A stretch of DNA of 64,000 nt from the NCBI RefSeq assembly GCF_036324505.1, contig NC_086368.1, positions 806,001 to 870,000 of the forward strand, in the 5' to 3' direction. This document shows, one piece after another, positions 1 through 10,905 of this stretch (positions within the stretch are counted from its first letter, which is position 1; each line of letters opens with the position of its first letter). The notes under the pieces were generated by a model. The model was not told where the DNA came from, did not search any database, and worked only from the letters and a program-made list of their open reading frames with translations. The position numbers and the translations under genes are program-made. Origin of the DNA: Eleginops maclovinus (taxonomy: Eukaryota > Chordata > Actinopteri > Perciformes > Eleginopidae).

Positions 1-40
1 TCCTGCATGTTTTAATTATCCTTGTCTTTTTATGTGCCAG

Positions 41-333
41 ACTCACTCACTCACTCACTCACTCGCCCTCACTCACTCACTCACTCACTCACTCACTCAC
101 TCACTCACTCACTCACTCACTCACTCACTCACTCACTCACTCACTCACTCACTCACTCACTCACTCACTCACTCACTCACTCACTACTCACTCACTCACT
201 CACTCATTCACTCATTCACTCACTCACTCATTCACTCACTCACTCACTCACTCACTCACTCACTCACTCACTCACTCACTCACTCACTCACTCACTCACT
301 CACTCACTCACTCACTCACTCACTCACTCACTC
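41..333. repeat. (CACT)n microsatellite
   Basis: About 290 bp of nearly pure tetranucleotide ACTC/CACT repeat with a few interruptions near 184-235. It is open in several frames as a Thr-His-Ser-Leu repeat. That is a property of the repeat and does not indicate a gene. It ends about 40 bp before the first HECT-like exon. Confidence 0.97.
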
Positions 334-371
334 TTTCATTCTGTTTCTCTTGTCTTTCGATGCAACAACAG

Positions 372-1297
372 TCCGAGAGGCGAACTGTGCAATAGCAGAG
401 GCAGCAGATAGTCTCAGCATCATAGGTACCTTGAGACATGTGTCCATCCTGGAGGAGAAGGACTCCCTGGTCCAGTCAGCTGCAGACTTCTTCGTGAATG
501 GAAGATTGGCAACTGCCCTGGACCACTAAGTAATTGCCTCACCTGTCTGATAAATGAAACTGCCATCTGCTCAGGACAACTCACACATTATGTCACATGT
601 TTTTATAGGTTTGCTGAGGGGTTAAAAACCCTTGGTTTACTGGAGGAGCTGAGGAAGTATCCGGCAGTGTTCTATAACATGTTTGTCAGTGAGCAGATTC
701 CACTACACGCGAAGCACCTATGCACTTTATTTGACGGGGACTTCTCTGTGCAGGGCCGCAACAGGAGGGACAGAGAAAACATGACAATATGCTTTTGGCG
801 TGACTGGTTAATTGATATTGAAGGTATACTATTTATTGTACAAGTTAAAATAACATTGACTTCATAAGTACAATTATTAGTGGTCAAACTACTGAAATTT
901 GTTTTATATATTAAAATACTTATGGAGCAATTTGCTGATTTTTACTCTTCACATTTATATTGTAGACTTTGTTCATAACTGTAGGGAAGTCATATTAGAC
1001 AACATATTAATATGTTTAAGGGGTCTGAATTACTGTTTCTCACCACTTTCTTGTATCACAGAAGGAGAATGCAGTCCAGTCACTCTTGAGAAGGTATTTG
1101 GAGTTTACATCTGGAGCCTCAACAGTGCCTCCACTGGGATTTTCACACCGTCCAGAAATTCAGTTCCTTCATGAGGGCAACAGAATCTTCCCAGAAGCAA
1201 ATACTTGTGTTGTTGTACTCTGCCTGCCACTGCACTCTTCCTATGAAGCCTTCAAACAATACATGGTGGATGGCTCCAACCTTTGGACTTGCGTGAT
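372..1297 (+). pseudogene. HECT-domain E3 ubiquitin ligase-like (G2/M-phase E3 type), three broken exons
   Basis: Three exon-like blocks, 372-525, 609-823 and 1062-1297, read as the C-terminal part of a HECT ligase of the multicopy fish 'G2/M phase-specific E3 ligase-like' type. A HECT domain passes ubiquitin from an E2 to substrate through a catalytic cysteine. Here the motif FPEANTC with the TC cysteine is present in the third block. Breaks are visible. The donor after the first block is CTAAGT at 526-531 where GTAAGT is expected, although the coding phase to the acceptor at 608 (TATAG) still fits. The third block has one extra T in the TTT run at 1097-1099, moving SPVTLEKV out of frame with LEFTSGASTVPP. 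The N-terminal part lies left of the window or is absent. I infer a pseudogene. Family assignment rests on recalled motifs. Confidence 0.75.
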
Positions 1298-1661
1298 GTC
1301 ACTATATGTGTGTAACACTTATTAATAGAGGTTCAGTCTTCACTTGAGCTATATTTGTGCATAGAAGTTAATTGATAGAATGCTGTGTTGAAGCAAGTCA
1401 CTGGTTCAGATGGTAATTTTTGAATCTCCTGCACTGTCTTTTTTTAGATTCACTTAATATGAGTAACAGCTTACTTCAGTTGATTGGAGGCCATTCATTA
1501 TTGAGTTTTTCAGTTAACTCAAATTTATTGTGTAGTTTTTTGCTTTTATTTTTATTATTTTTTATAATGATTTAAAATGTTAAATGTTATTTTATTTATT
1601 TTTAAAATATATATTTATTTTCCTTAGGTTTTACAATACATTTATTTGGCTTATAATTCAA

Positions 1662-2039
1662 GGTTACTATGGTGACACTGTTGAGGTTGGTCTAATGAAA
1701 TATATACCCTTTACATACATGTTGATGAATACACAGCTTCTGTCAGAGCTGGAAGATGCAGTCTGACCAGAGGAGTATAGAGGTTGTATAGAGGTCTGAG
1801 GTGAAGGAGGATGACCAGAACAGTGTGGACAGACACCGGAGGGACAGAAGTCAGTACAAGCAAATGTGATATAATGAACACAACTGTATAACATGGTGCG
1901 GAATGAACCCTTTACTGCTGTCAGTTTATAAACAGACAGTATATATTATTATATCACATTCACTCATACTGACTTCTGTCCCTCCAGTGTCTGTCAGACT
2001 CCTCTTGTCGTCAACCTCAACAGTGTCACCATAGTAACC
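1662..2039. mobile_element. MITE-like inverted-repeat element
   Basis: Two perfect 28-bp arms face each other: 1662-1689 (starting GGTTACTATGGTGACACT) and 2012-2039. A second inner inverted pair lies at about 1832-1858 and 1965-1992 (around GGAGGGACAGAAGTCAGTA). No coding capacity. The shape fits a small non-autonomous DNA transposon. I could not define a target duplication. Confidence 0.7.
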
Positions 2040-2687
2040 TGTCCCCATCATGTCTCTGATTAGTGGATTGATGTTAGGGTATGTTTGCCAGTTAAACCTC
2101 TGTCCTTGTTAACTGTTCATCTAAAATCCCCATTCTAGCCATTAAACATTCCATATGTTTTCATACATTACCAGTTTATTCATTTTTTTAATTCATCTTT
2201 TCAATCCCATTCAAAATAGTTAGATCCTTCTCCACTTTGTGTTTCTGACTAGTCGTAATTACATTTTGGATAATTTGGGACATTTTTCATACATTAAGAG
2301 TTTTATTCAACATTTAAATCTCATACATAGTTTTAGATGCTTTTCCACTTTTTCTACGAATCATAACATTATGGAACTAGAAAGGAACAATACAAATAAT
2401 GTCAGCCAACAATTCTACAAAAAAAAATAAGAATAAAAAAACACAACACCAATAGTGCTGTTAGCTACTGCCAATGTCTGTAGACAACTGCAGCTGCACC
2501 GCCCATACCGCCTTATTTTAACAGAAAATATTACTTAAAGCTGTTGAAACTAAAAATGTCTTTCCGTCCTGGATAATATATGCATGCAACCAATACACTT
2601 TTGTCTCTGGGCTTGGAGTTGGACTATCCCTGAGTTTGCAAAATACTGACAATTGTAGTACAGCAAGCCTGATATTTTATCTTTGGA

Positions 2688-3398
2688 TCAGAAATGTGTT
2701 GGATTGCATTGTGCACAGATGTCTGTTGTTGCTGAGTGAGGATGAGTTGAGGTAGCTCTACACTTAACAGCTGGGAACTCTTCCTCATCACGTATAGGCA
2801 GTGTTTGAATTCCATACCGCACTAGTATGGCATCAATGTTTTGGTCGCTGTAGGGATTTTCCCCAAACACATTGTTGACAGCTGTGCCGTCTGTTGCAAT
2901 GTTTTTGAGCATGCCCTCTGTCCAGAGTTGAGTTGGTGTGCGATGATTTTCTGTTCGCAACAGATGGAGGTTCCAGGCCTGTCTAAACTGCTCCAGTCTT
3001 TTTTGAATCTCAGGAAGATAAACAATATGCAGTGAAAGTCTGTAGACATCATTATCTGGGGTTAGAAGCTCTGAATCCTCTAAGGAGTAGAATATATGGT
3101 AAAAATGCAGCAACACGTGCAAAAATACATCACGCCAAAGGCGTTCAATTCTCTGATTGTGAACTGATGCTCCGGTTATGAAACCTCTGTGTTCAAGTCC
3201 TTGAACTAGATGCATGAAGAAAGCCACAAGTATATTTTCACCACCATGGTCAGATCTGACTCTTGACGGTAGGGCGTAGAGTCATGTTGCTTTCAAAAAC
3301 TGAGAAACACTGTTGTGGCACGATTGTCTGAGCTGCAGTTGAGGTAAGTAATCAGACGGGAGTATCCATCAATTGCACCATGAATCACAAAGCCCCAT
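2688..3398 (-). pseudogene. Integrase core, C-terminal exon (second D and E of DDE)
   Basis: The last exon of the integrase-type transposase begins after a CTTTCTAG acceptor. It joins in phase to the exon at 7424-7609 to give [20 protein letters not shown] across the splice. It carries the second catalytic Asp in VRSDHGGEN and the Glu in [17 protein letters not shown]. The reading frame is broken near 3280-3295 by a one-base shift and a TGA stop between [10 protein letters not shown] and [11 protein letters not shown]. Downstream of that it is open to the stop at 2688. The protein as encoded here cannot be functional. Confidence 0.75.
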
Positions 3399-4008
3399 CT
3401 AGAAAGGTTGAAAAACAAATACAATTAGTACTTGAAAATGATAATTGACAGTAGTCTGGAAACAATATAGGTGTAAACTCCAGTTTTTCACTTGCTGAAA
3501 TTCTTTTCAAAATATAAAAAAGTATGACAAGTCTGTTAATAATAACCTTGTACTGCCCTCGCAGTGCATGTGCCGATGCAAGGCTAGACAGTCAGATAAC
3601 GGTTAGCTAGAAGCCCTCCAAAAAACCACAAGGCTTGACTTTTCTTGTCCTTTAATGAAGTCTTCTTTTTTCCAACATCACCGTAAAACTGCAGATTACA
3701 GAAATAAACACACTTTACTTACTTAAAACACAGTGTGAGTTGGCATAGAATGAGTACATTTCAATTAGCCTCCACAAATGAACAAACTGAGAAGAGTTAG
3801 CATGTTAACACAAAATAGCATCTCAGCATGAGCTAACGTTAGCGGAGTAGGCTATACTCATAAAAACACAACAAGTAGGTCTTGATATAAAATACACATT
3901 TGACCACTTATAATACTTACAGACAAATATTCTCCAAGGCAAAAGCGTTTGTAACCTTTGACAATATGATTTTAACAGTCTGCTTATCTGTCTGTGCGTG
4001 CCTCAGCT

Positions 4009-4016
4009 CTCCTGAG
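4009..4016. repeat. 8-bp target site duplication, left, hAT copy 1
   Basis: CTCCTGAG immediately left of the element. The same octamer occurs at 7199-7206 on the right. Eight-base duplications are the hallmark of hAT insertion. Confidence 0.95.
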
Positions 4017-7000
4017 CAGTGCTTAATTTGTAAATCATAAGGTGCCGGAACGCAAAGTACATGACAGCTCAGGGATGACGAGACGCGTACAGGTCCCGGA
4101 ACGTATACATAAAAGGTGCTGAAAACAACATGAAAATGTCCACTTGCAACGCTGTGGGACATACAAGCCTCGATTTCAAATAGTATCCATGGTATAAATG
4201 TTATGACGATAATTTACAATTATTTTAGGATAGTACGCACAACGCACAACAACAACACATCACCACAGGTGGGACTTCAGTATACAGCCAGCAATCAATT
4301 TCTCAACAGGTTTAACGTGTAAAAAAAATATTGATTATTCAAAGATTGGCACGGCGGCCTATTAATAGACAGTATGTTTGCTCACCATATTTAGTTGTTT
4401 AAAACACCCCACATCACGAGCATGTCCGGATTGTCCTCCATCTCTTTTTTTCTACTTTTACTGCGTGTGTCTGTGGCAGTTCTGTGTCCTTTGGCCACCC
4501 AGGACCTCACGTACGGGACTGGATTGAATTTAGCCAGGGGGGGTCCAACAAGATTTAGGAAGAGTAAAGATGACATGGTGGATGTGAGCAAAGAGCTACG
4601 GTTGGGAGTGCAAATCAAGTTCATTTGTGAAAATCCACGCTCACATTCAGCACTTGCAATTGGAATGCTGTTGACAGCAACAAGTAACTCCATCAGCTCA
4701 TCGGGGGGGTCTTTGCCATCTGAGTCTCTGTACTACCTTCTGTAGGCCCGTATGACTGCGCGCGGGTTGGCAATGTTGAAGCGCTGACACAGTGACTCGA
4801 CCTCAGTCTCTCCATACAGCGCACCTGCGTCCTCGGGCCAGTATTGTGCGTAAAGCACCTTCAACTCCTCAATGAACTTGTTATATCCAGTTTTATCTGG
4901 CATCCGGCCTCCTTGAGATAACATACGGTCCTCCAAGTTCTTGGCCACAGTTAGAAAAAACTGCTTGGGGTCGAGTGATCTGTCGCTTGATTTTCCTCCA
5001 TTCAGCGTGATGCCATGGAAAGAGTTTTCCTCAATTCCCCTTTGGCTCAGTTCAGTGTAGCGACCTGGCCGATCCGACATGGCCTCAAGTACCCTGATTT
5101 CCCGACAAATTGACTTGTGTGCTGAAATGATGGTAATGTCTCGTTTTTGAAGCTCGACTGAGAGCTCAGATAATTCTTGCAATGCATCGCACATTATGCC
5201 TAAATTGTTCACAAACGCATGCGAAGATAAGCGCATAGCAAGCCCACTGTATGTTTGCTTTGTGACACTGTTACGGGAGGGATCTTCTGATGCAGTTTTG
5301 AAATGCTTGTAAAGTGCTGGGTAGTTCTTCCACACTGCTTCAACGGTTCTAAAACTTGATGCCACCCATCTAGTGTCTAAAATACGACCTATTTTGCATA
5401 GCTGGACATCCAAGCTCTCAGCTGACTCTCTCAGCTCCATTCGATTTTTGTTAGATGTGCTATACAGTGCATATATCTTGTCCATCAATATTTTAAAGTG
5501 ATTTATAGCACCCATCTCTTTCACTACGTCTGCGACTGCAAGCTCAAGCCTGTGGGCTGAGCAGTGCCACACAGTAATGTTGGGAAACATGGCCTGGAGC
5601 CGACTCGCCACTCCGCTTTTACGCCCTAACATAACCGAAGCACCATCACAAGTTACTCCAATGAGGGTCTTAGAGAGAAAATCCTGTGTCAAATGCAGGC
5701 GCTCCAGAGCAGACAACAGTTTGTGGACAATACCTTGAGCAGTTAGATCATCTAGCTCTACGAGTTCAGTAAAAATGTTTGTAGGCTTGTCCATATCGGG
5801 CAACTGAGCCCTAATGTATATTATCAAGCAGCTCTTTTTGCTTAAACTGGTTGACTCATCCAGCATTACACTGATTTTGGGAGTGCACTGTACTACTATT
5901 TTTTCAAACAGTTTTCTTTTCATTTCTTCAGAAATATGTTTCTGTATGTTTCCACATGCAACATTGGAATGTAAAATTCTCCCCATATCGAGTCCATTTA
6001 ATTCTTGGCAATCAATCTCCTGTTCGAAGCCATATGCGGGACGGTGGCGTTTAGCCTGCTTGTACGCCGTGCGAAATACGCGAGCTGTAGTGGCCATCTG
6101 TTCAGACTGACTATTAATTATAGATTGTCCTAAAGTGTCCACTTTTGCCTTTTCGAGAATGTTTGCTGCTGCTAGGTGAGCCTTGGTACGGGCATGTTCA
6201 AATACCTTTTTTCTAAGTGCGCGTTGCTGTTTTATAATATCTGAAGCAGATGAGGTTACTGTGCATAAAACCCACTCTTTTGCCAGTTTCATCCCCGACG
6301 TCTTCTCTGCCCCCAAAGTCCCCACCGCCTTACACGTTGTGCAACCCAAACCTGATTTTCCCCTAAAAAGCCAGGGATAGTAAGTCTGCTTCACTTTTAG
6401 CTGAGCTTCTGTCCAAGCAGTTGTGCATCCCATCCCTGACCTGTCGCTGGACGTCCCACACTCCTCTACGCTCTCCTCTCCTACTGACTCTTCCTGCTGT
6501 AAGCCTGATGTCGCGGTTCCACTTGCCTGCTCCAGCTGTTGTACCGGGCTAGTTGATGCCAGGGTACCCACCGGTTGCTGTTGGTGGTCCACCTGGCCGA
6601 CGGTAGCTGGCTCCTGCTCCGGCTGGCGGTGAACCTGACCCGCTGCTGACACGGTGCCAGCCTCCTGCCCGGGCTTGGCTAGCTGTCGGTTAGCTAGCTG
6701 GCTAGCTGTTGCGGCGCTAACCTCCTCCTGGTTTTGACCATCAACATGACCGCTGCAGCTGCCCTCGTCGCTGCTTGTGGAGGCTTTTCTGACTCGTTTT
6801 GAAGTGTCTATTACCTCTTCCTTCTTTTTGAAGAAAGACAGTAAATTTAACTGTCTTTTTGACATGCTTGCATTTAATTAGTTTCTTCCTCTCTGCGAAG
6901 TGCTCCTCATGTGGCGAATTTCAAAAGTGAACGCGTTTGTCCGTTGGTCCAGCTTTTCAGTGCGTCAACACAGATCTCCGACTCTTTCAAATCTTAATCT

Positions 7001-7198
7001 TAATAAACGACATGAAATTCTTGGGATTTTTTTCTGTAAATTAATATCTGTATATTTTATTTCATTTTAACCATTTTTTTATTTTTATTTTTTGTGAGAG
7101 GTACCGGATCTGCCCAAATAGGTGCCGGAACACAGGGTGGCCAAAATGAAGAGGTGCCGGATCCTGTTCCGGCAGGATCCGGCTCAAATTAACCACTG
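4017..7198 (-). mobile_element. hAT transposon, copy 1 (3182 bp, full length)
   Basis: The element starts CAGTGCTTAATTTG and ends CAAATTAACCACTG, giving imperfect terminal repeats of the CAGTGsTTAATTTG type, flanked by CTCCTGAG duplications. It is the reverse complement, base for base in register, of the copy at 21875-25056: both are 3182 bp and coordinates sum to 29073. It sits in an intron of the integrase-type transposon. A subterminal hairpin with 11-bp arms lies at 7156-7183. Ends, duplication and near-identity to the second copy all indicate recent transposition. Confidence 0.95.
4391..6865 (-). CDS. hAT transposase (ZNF862/KIAA1586-like), amber-interrupted
   Basis: An open frame of 710 codons from ATG at 6865 to TAG at 4733-4735 continues in the same frame for about 114 codons to a stop at 4391. 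The part before the TAG has an N-terminal QLNLLSFF followed by KKK (residues 5-15), a low-complexity Gln/Ala-rich stretch, a Cys-x2-Cys...His zinc-binding region around residues 170-230, and the RNase H-like hAT core with MLDESTSLS and TCDGASVMLG (acidic residues) and WHCSAHRLELAV. The part after the TAG has the conserved C-terminal hAT block ASAECERGFSQMN, needed in this superfamily for dimerisation and believed to include the catalytic Glu. The stop therefore removes an essential segment unless it is read through or spliced out. The other copy has the same TAG. Confidence 0.9.
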
Positions 7199-7206
7199 CT
7201 CCTGAG
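7199..7206. repeat. 8-bp target site duplication, right, hAT copy 1
   Basis: CTCCTGAG, matching 4009-4016 exactly. Confidence 0.95.
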
Positions 7207-7423
7207 CATGTAATGAGGAGAACAACCGCGCTGGTTACATAGCTGCTGCTAACGCACTGAGCGCTCACTACGATGCGGTTTCTCGAGACCAAAGAAAAGA
7301 CCACTCACTCTGACGCAGTTTCTTACAACCAAGAACATACACTTTTTAAATCTACGTATGAACTGATGAATTTTAACTTAACTTATTACTTTTAACTTTT
7401 TCATCTGCAAAGGCAGAACAAAC

Positions 7424-7609
7424 CTTATGAGACGCATGTTCCCATCAATGTGCCACAAACTGTTGGGGTAAGGTACATGATAAACACGTCTTGCAACTAT
7501 TTGGCTCCATCTCCTTGCAGCAGCAGTAGGATTCACCCGTGTCAACATCTCACGCACCCTGGACCTTGTAACAAGCACACCCTGTGTGCCCGACAGGGCT
7601 CTTATCATC
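7424..7609 (-). pseudogene. Integrase core, exon with first catalytic Asp
   Basis: An exon between a TTTCAG acceptor and an AAG|GTTTGT donor. It reads MIRALSGTQGV... through RRVYHVPYPNSLWHIDGN, where the Asp of WHIDGN is the first DDE residue. It joins in phase to the exon at 3398. The intron between them was about 0.8 kb before the hAT inserted. No internal stop in this exon. Confidence 0.75.
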
Positions 7610-7711
7610 TGAAACAGATATTTGAAAAGATCTAAATTGCCATGATATTCACAAAACAATGGCACACAAATGTGAATTAAATACAGTCTAAAGATAAATA
7701 CCACCAATTAC

Positions 7712-7947
7712 CCCATTTCCAGAATTAGGATATTGACCCTGAAGTTGCCTCACATGTTGTTCGAGTTCACCATCATTTATTGCAGACAGAATACTTCTAA
7801 CAGGTGTACTCATCAATTTTGACTTCTTGTACAGAAATTGTGAGGAGCATCCAAGTATTTCAGCAGTTTTTGCAATTGTATGGCCTTGCTTCAGCAGAAA
7901 TTCAATGTGTTCTCTGGTAACATCAATGGCTGGTCTGCCTCTTCTCC
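7712..7947 (-). pseudogene. Integrase-type transposase, helix-turn-helix exon
   Basis: An exon bounded by TTTTGTAG and GGG|GTAATT. The translation GRRGRPAIDVTREHIEFLL...GHTIAKTAEILGCSSQFLY has the layout of an N-terminal helix-turn-helix that would bind transposon ends. It is open throughout and joins in phase 0 to the next exon at 7609. Confidence 0.65.
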
Positions 7948-8390
7948 CTACAAAAAGAAAAAGTCAACTAAGTTTGTGTTTTAGCAGCATTGTTATTATT
8001 TGTAATCTATAGTATATATCAGCATACCAATTATCATACATGCAATGAAACTGCATATTGTTAATGAATAGGCCAGTAGGCTATGCTGGAAATTGAGAGA
8101 CTTGCGGTATTGCAAAAATACAGTAGGCTACTTATTGCTGTGACCGGTGGACATAACAGTGGTATAAGACCAATACATTTAATGATTACTTAAATAAGCA
8201 CATGGATACATACAGTAAATTATACCAACAATTATTGCTAAACATAATTCATTTGTGTGAGGATATACATTATGTTTCAACATGATGCAACTGGGGCAGG
8301 CTTTTATTTCATAGTTAGCCTTCCAGCTAGGTAAAAGATCATTTTATCTCTGTAATATGACTTTACTTTATATCTATACTTTCATAAGAC

Positions 8391-8397
8391 ACACACA

Positions 8398-8479
<82 letters not shown>
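8391..8479. repeat. (ACGC)n/(AC)n microsatellite
   Basis: A CACG/ACGC block runs directly into a CA dinucleotide block. It lies in an intron-like gap of the integrase-type transposon. Confidence 0.95.
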
Positions 8480-8481
<2 letters not shown>

Positions 8482-8497
8482 AGCCTGATTTATACTT

Positions 8498-8866
8498 CTA
8501 AGCCTGAAAACATTGAACAGAAGATGGAACGTTAGCGTTAGCAGCTAACGCATATGTTAATATATGAATGCAGTGATAAACGGACTCAGCTGAACTAATG
8601 CGCCGGACAGAGAAACGTCGGTCTTCCCCAGCCTGGAAATGTGGGTATAATAGAGTTTTCAGTTCAGCCAAACTGCTTTTGAGTTCATTGTTTGTGTCTG
8701 GTGATAGTAAATGCTCAATTCTTCCGTGATTTCTTTCACAGCTTTCAATAGAACGACCTTCTCTCTCTCCATAAATCTCCTGGTGGAGGGCTCTTTCAAT
8801 TTCATGCCATTTTCTGGTGTTTTTTTCGATTACAGTCAACGCCATGACTGCTTCTTTCCTCTCCAT
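8498..8866 (-). pseudogene. Possible first exon of the integrase-type element
   Basis: A 122-codon open frame on the same strand, just inside the 5' terminal region. It is charged and mostly helical in composition (HEIERALHQEIYGEREGRS..., ELKSSLAELKTLLYPHF). I do not recognise the sequence. Position and strand suggest it is the N-terminal exon of the transposase. I could not find the splice donor that would connect it to 7947. The start could also be the internal Met at codon 8 (MALTVIEKN). Confidence 0.4.
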
Positions 8867-8964
8867 TCATAGAAATGAGGAAATGAACCCACTTCTTTGA
8901 TTACGGCGGGGAAATAATGTATTTGTGGATATCTAAAATAGAGCGTTATGCACAATAAATCACA

Positions 8965-9190
8965 CTAGTCATAATGACGTTTGAGATATCTTTAACTTTC
9001 ATTCTGCCTAGTCAAAACTGAATTACAGATAGGCTATCTGCAATTGTCATTTAAGATGTGTGACGAGTTGAATGTCGTTTTCAGTGACGTCATTATAGAG
9101 CTCTCTATCTGTCGTTTCGACTAGTCACAATTACGTTACAGATATGTTGAATGACAATTCCAACTATCCAAAATGTAATTACGACTAGTC
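8965..9190. repeat. Subterminal CTAGTC-ACGTT-GATAT repeats
   Basis: Four related words, starting CTAGTC at 8965, 9008, 9121 and 9185, each followed by an A-rich spacer, then ACGTT or AATTAC, then a GATA(T) word. They lie between the first exon and the terminal repeat of the integrase-type element, where transposase binding sites are usual. The role is inferred. Confidence 0.6.
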
Positions 9191-9248
9191 AGAAAGACGT
9201 TGTTGATATCTACAATGTTAATTCCCGAAAGTCAAATGTAGCTATTAA

Positions 9249-9523
9249 ATGTTAAAAGGGCTTGCCATAGTCGCGTCTCAAGCTAACTGAATCAACCCGG
9301 TATCACGGCAAGACGTGAACATGTCACTGGGAGACGTGAGGATGACACGATTTCTGGCCACTCGAAAACGTCACACTTACACAGTATCGCTAACGTGAAG
9401 AAATACCCGGATGTTGAGATTTTCAATTTGCAGTGTAGTCCCATAGATTTATATAGGGCTCCTTAAACGTCGGTAAAAGATGACTTGAGATCGTGGAGAA
9501 ATTATGGCAAGCCCTTTTAACAT
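9249..9523. mobile_element. Small inverted-repeat element (MITE-like)
   Basis: Perfect 21-bp arms at 9249-9269 (starting ATGTTAAAAGGGCTTGCC) and 9503-9523. The inside is non-coding and CpG-containing. It abuts the telomere-like repeat that follows. Confidence 0.65.
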
Positions 9524-9560
9524 TAACCCTAAACCTAACCCTAACCCTTTTAACCCTAAC
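9524..9560. repeat. Telomere-like CCCTAA repeat
   Basis: A short run of AACCCTAA/ACCTAACCC units. It resembles the vertebrate telomere repeat on its C-rich strand but is only about 37 bp and imperfect. Confidence 0.7.
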
Positions 9561-10630
9561 ATTTTTTTGTCTCATTTAATTTTATTTACTAAAAAGCCAA
9601 TTTAAATTCTTTAAATTTTGTCCACTTATGGGCGTGTGTGAGAGAATGTGTTTGTACAAATTCACTAATCTCCACATCCCTTTTCTGCCTCCTCTGCTTC
9701 TCTAGCTTGATGACCCCGACCTCCTCACATTCTGCCTGTTGACCTTATCGCCACTTCCTCTGATTGTGGTTATTGACAGTCTTTGACTTTTGATTGGCCC
9801 AGTTAAAACTGTAGTCCACTTCAAGCTTCTCTCCTTGTACTGCTTTATATTTCAGCTTTAGTCTGCTCAATCACAGTCTCTGGATGTCTTTCATGGGGGG
9901 CGGAACCCGCTTTCATGTGCCTCATTATTGTCCACCACCATCTGTGCTCTTAGCCAGCACTTGTGGCTCTGGATCGCTGTGCTCTTATCAGAGGGACTGG
10001 TGATGAGTAGATCTCTGTCAGTCAGCATGCTGTGTGTCTGTGGCTGACAGGTGGAGATGCAGACGGCTGCAGCTCTGGATACAGCCTTGCTGTTGTTTTT
10101 CATCTCTGGTTCTGTCTGTTGGATGGTGAAAGGAAGTGTTCTGTGTGGGGATGGTCTTCTGTTTTGCTCATGACGGTTGGGGGTCTTGTCCACCAGATTG
10201 CAGAGGGACAGTCCAGATTGCAGCACACTTAACCTAGAAAGCTCAACACACTGGTTAAATAAATCCACTTACTTTTCACTATTTCCTCTTAACATACCAT
10301 CTGTCTTGCTTGTTAAATCCCATCTACTGTAATCAACTAAATGAATGTCTCCTAATAACTTATCACTCAAATGTGTTCAAATGAACTCCTTTAGGGAACA
10401 GTTTTCTTCCATAAATTCACATCCAAGAACCATATTTTCACACATTACCTTTGTACGGCCTCTGTTCTCTGGCCTTTTCTTTTCCTCCGCAATAAGAACA
10501 TTCCAATGTTTTCTCCAAAAGGTTAAAATCCCACTGTTACTTAAACTGTAAAACCCAGCAGAGCATGTAAACAGATCACTAAGATGTAAATTGGCATACG
10601 TGTAGTCAAATGGTTTTACTGCTATTATAA
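9561..10630. other. No recognised feature
   Basis: Open frames of up to 125 codons occur here, but none has splice context, a recognisable motif or a consistent partner frame. I see no repeat structure until the AT palindromes. Confidence 0.5.
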
Positions 10631-10632
10631 TT

Positions 10633-10642
10633 ACTAGTATTA

Positions 10643-10684
<42 letters not shown>

Positions 10685-10698
10685 GTGTTAATACTAGT
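10633..10698. repeat. AT-rich palindrome 1
   Basis: ACTAGTATTAACAC at the left and GTGTTAATACTAGT at the right close around a pure (AT)n core, giving a 66-bp near-perfect palindrome. Confidence 0.85.
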
Positions 10699-10710
10699 AT
10701 ATATATATAT

Positions 10711-10734
10711 AGAAAATTAATTTAGCAATTATTA

Positions 10735-10796
<62 letters not shown>

Positions 10797-10820
10797 TAAT
10801 AATTGCTAAATTAATTTTCT
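10711..10820. repeat. AT-rich palindrome 2
   Basis: The 27-bp AGAAAATTAATTTAGCAATT... arm is matched by its exact reverse complement ending at 10820, with an (AT)n core. The 110-bp palindrome starts 12 bp after the first. Just to the right, about 45 bp (GTAsTACCT...ATCCAsTGGGG...TTAATTT) is repeated in tandem with changes to about 10905. Confidence 0.85.
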
Positions 10821-10905
10821 AATGTAGTACCTAAACTATCCAGTGGGGCTAAATTAATTTTCAGTTGTAATACCTTATCTATCCACTGGGGGTGAATTAA
10901 TTTGA

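Larger units (their letters stand above)
2245..9192 (-). mobile_element. Integrase-type (IS3EU-like) DNA transposon, split by a nested hAT
   Basis: A perfect 26-bp inverted pair at 2245-2270 and 9167-9192 (containing GACTAGTCGTAATTAC) brackets a minus-strand, multi-exon integrase-core gene whose exons lie at 8866-8498, 7947-7712, 7609-7424 and 3398-2688. A separate hAT element (4017-7198) has inserted in the intron between the last two exons. Without it the element would be about 3.8 kb. The pairing of terminal repeats with a DDE integrase gene suggests a cut-and-paste element of the eukaryotic IS3/IS481-like group. The superfamily name is from memory. The true outer ends may lie slightly outside these repeats, since I did not find a clear target duplication. 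Confidence 0.65.

Noticed and set aside
22..529. Long Thr-His-Ser-Leu open frames over the first 400 bp
   Set aside because: They are produced by the CACT microsatellite. Only the part after 372 has protein-like content (HECT exon).
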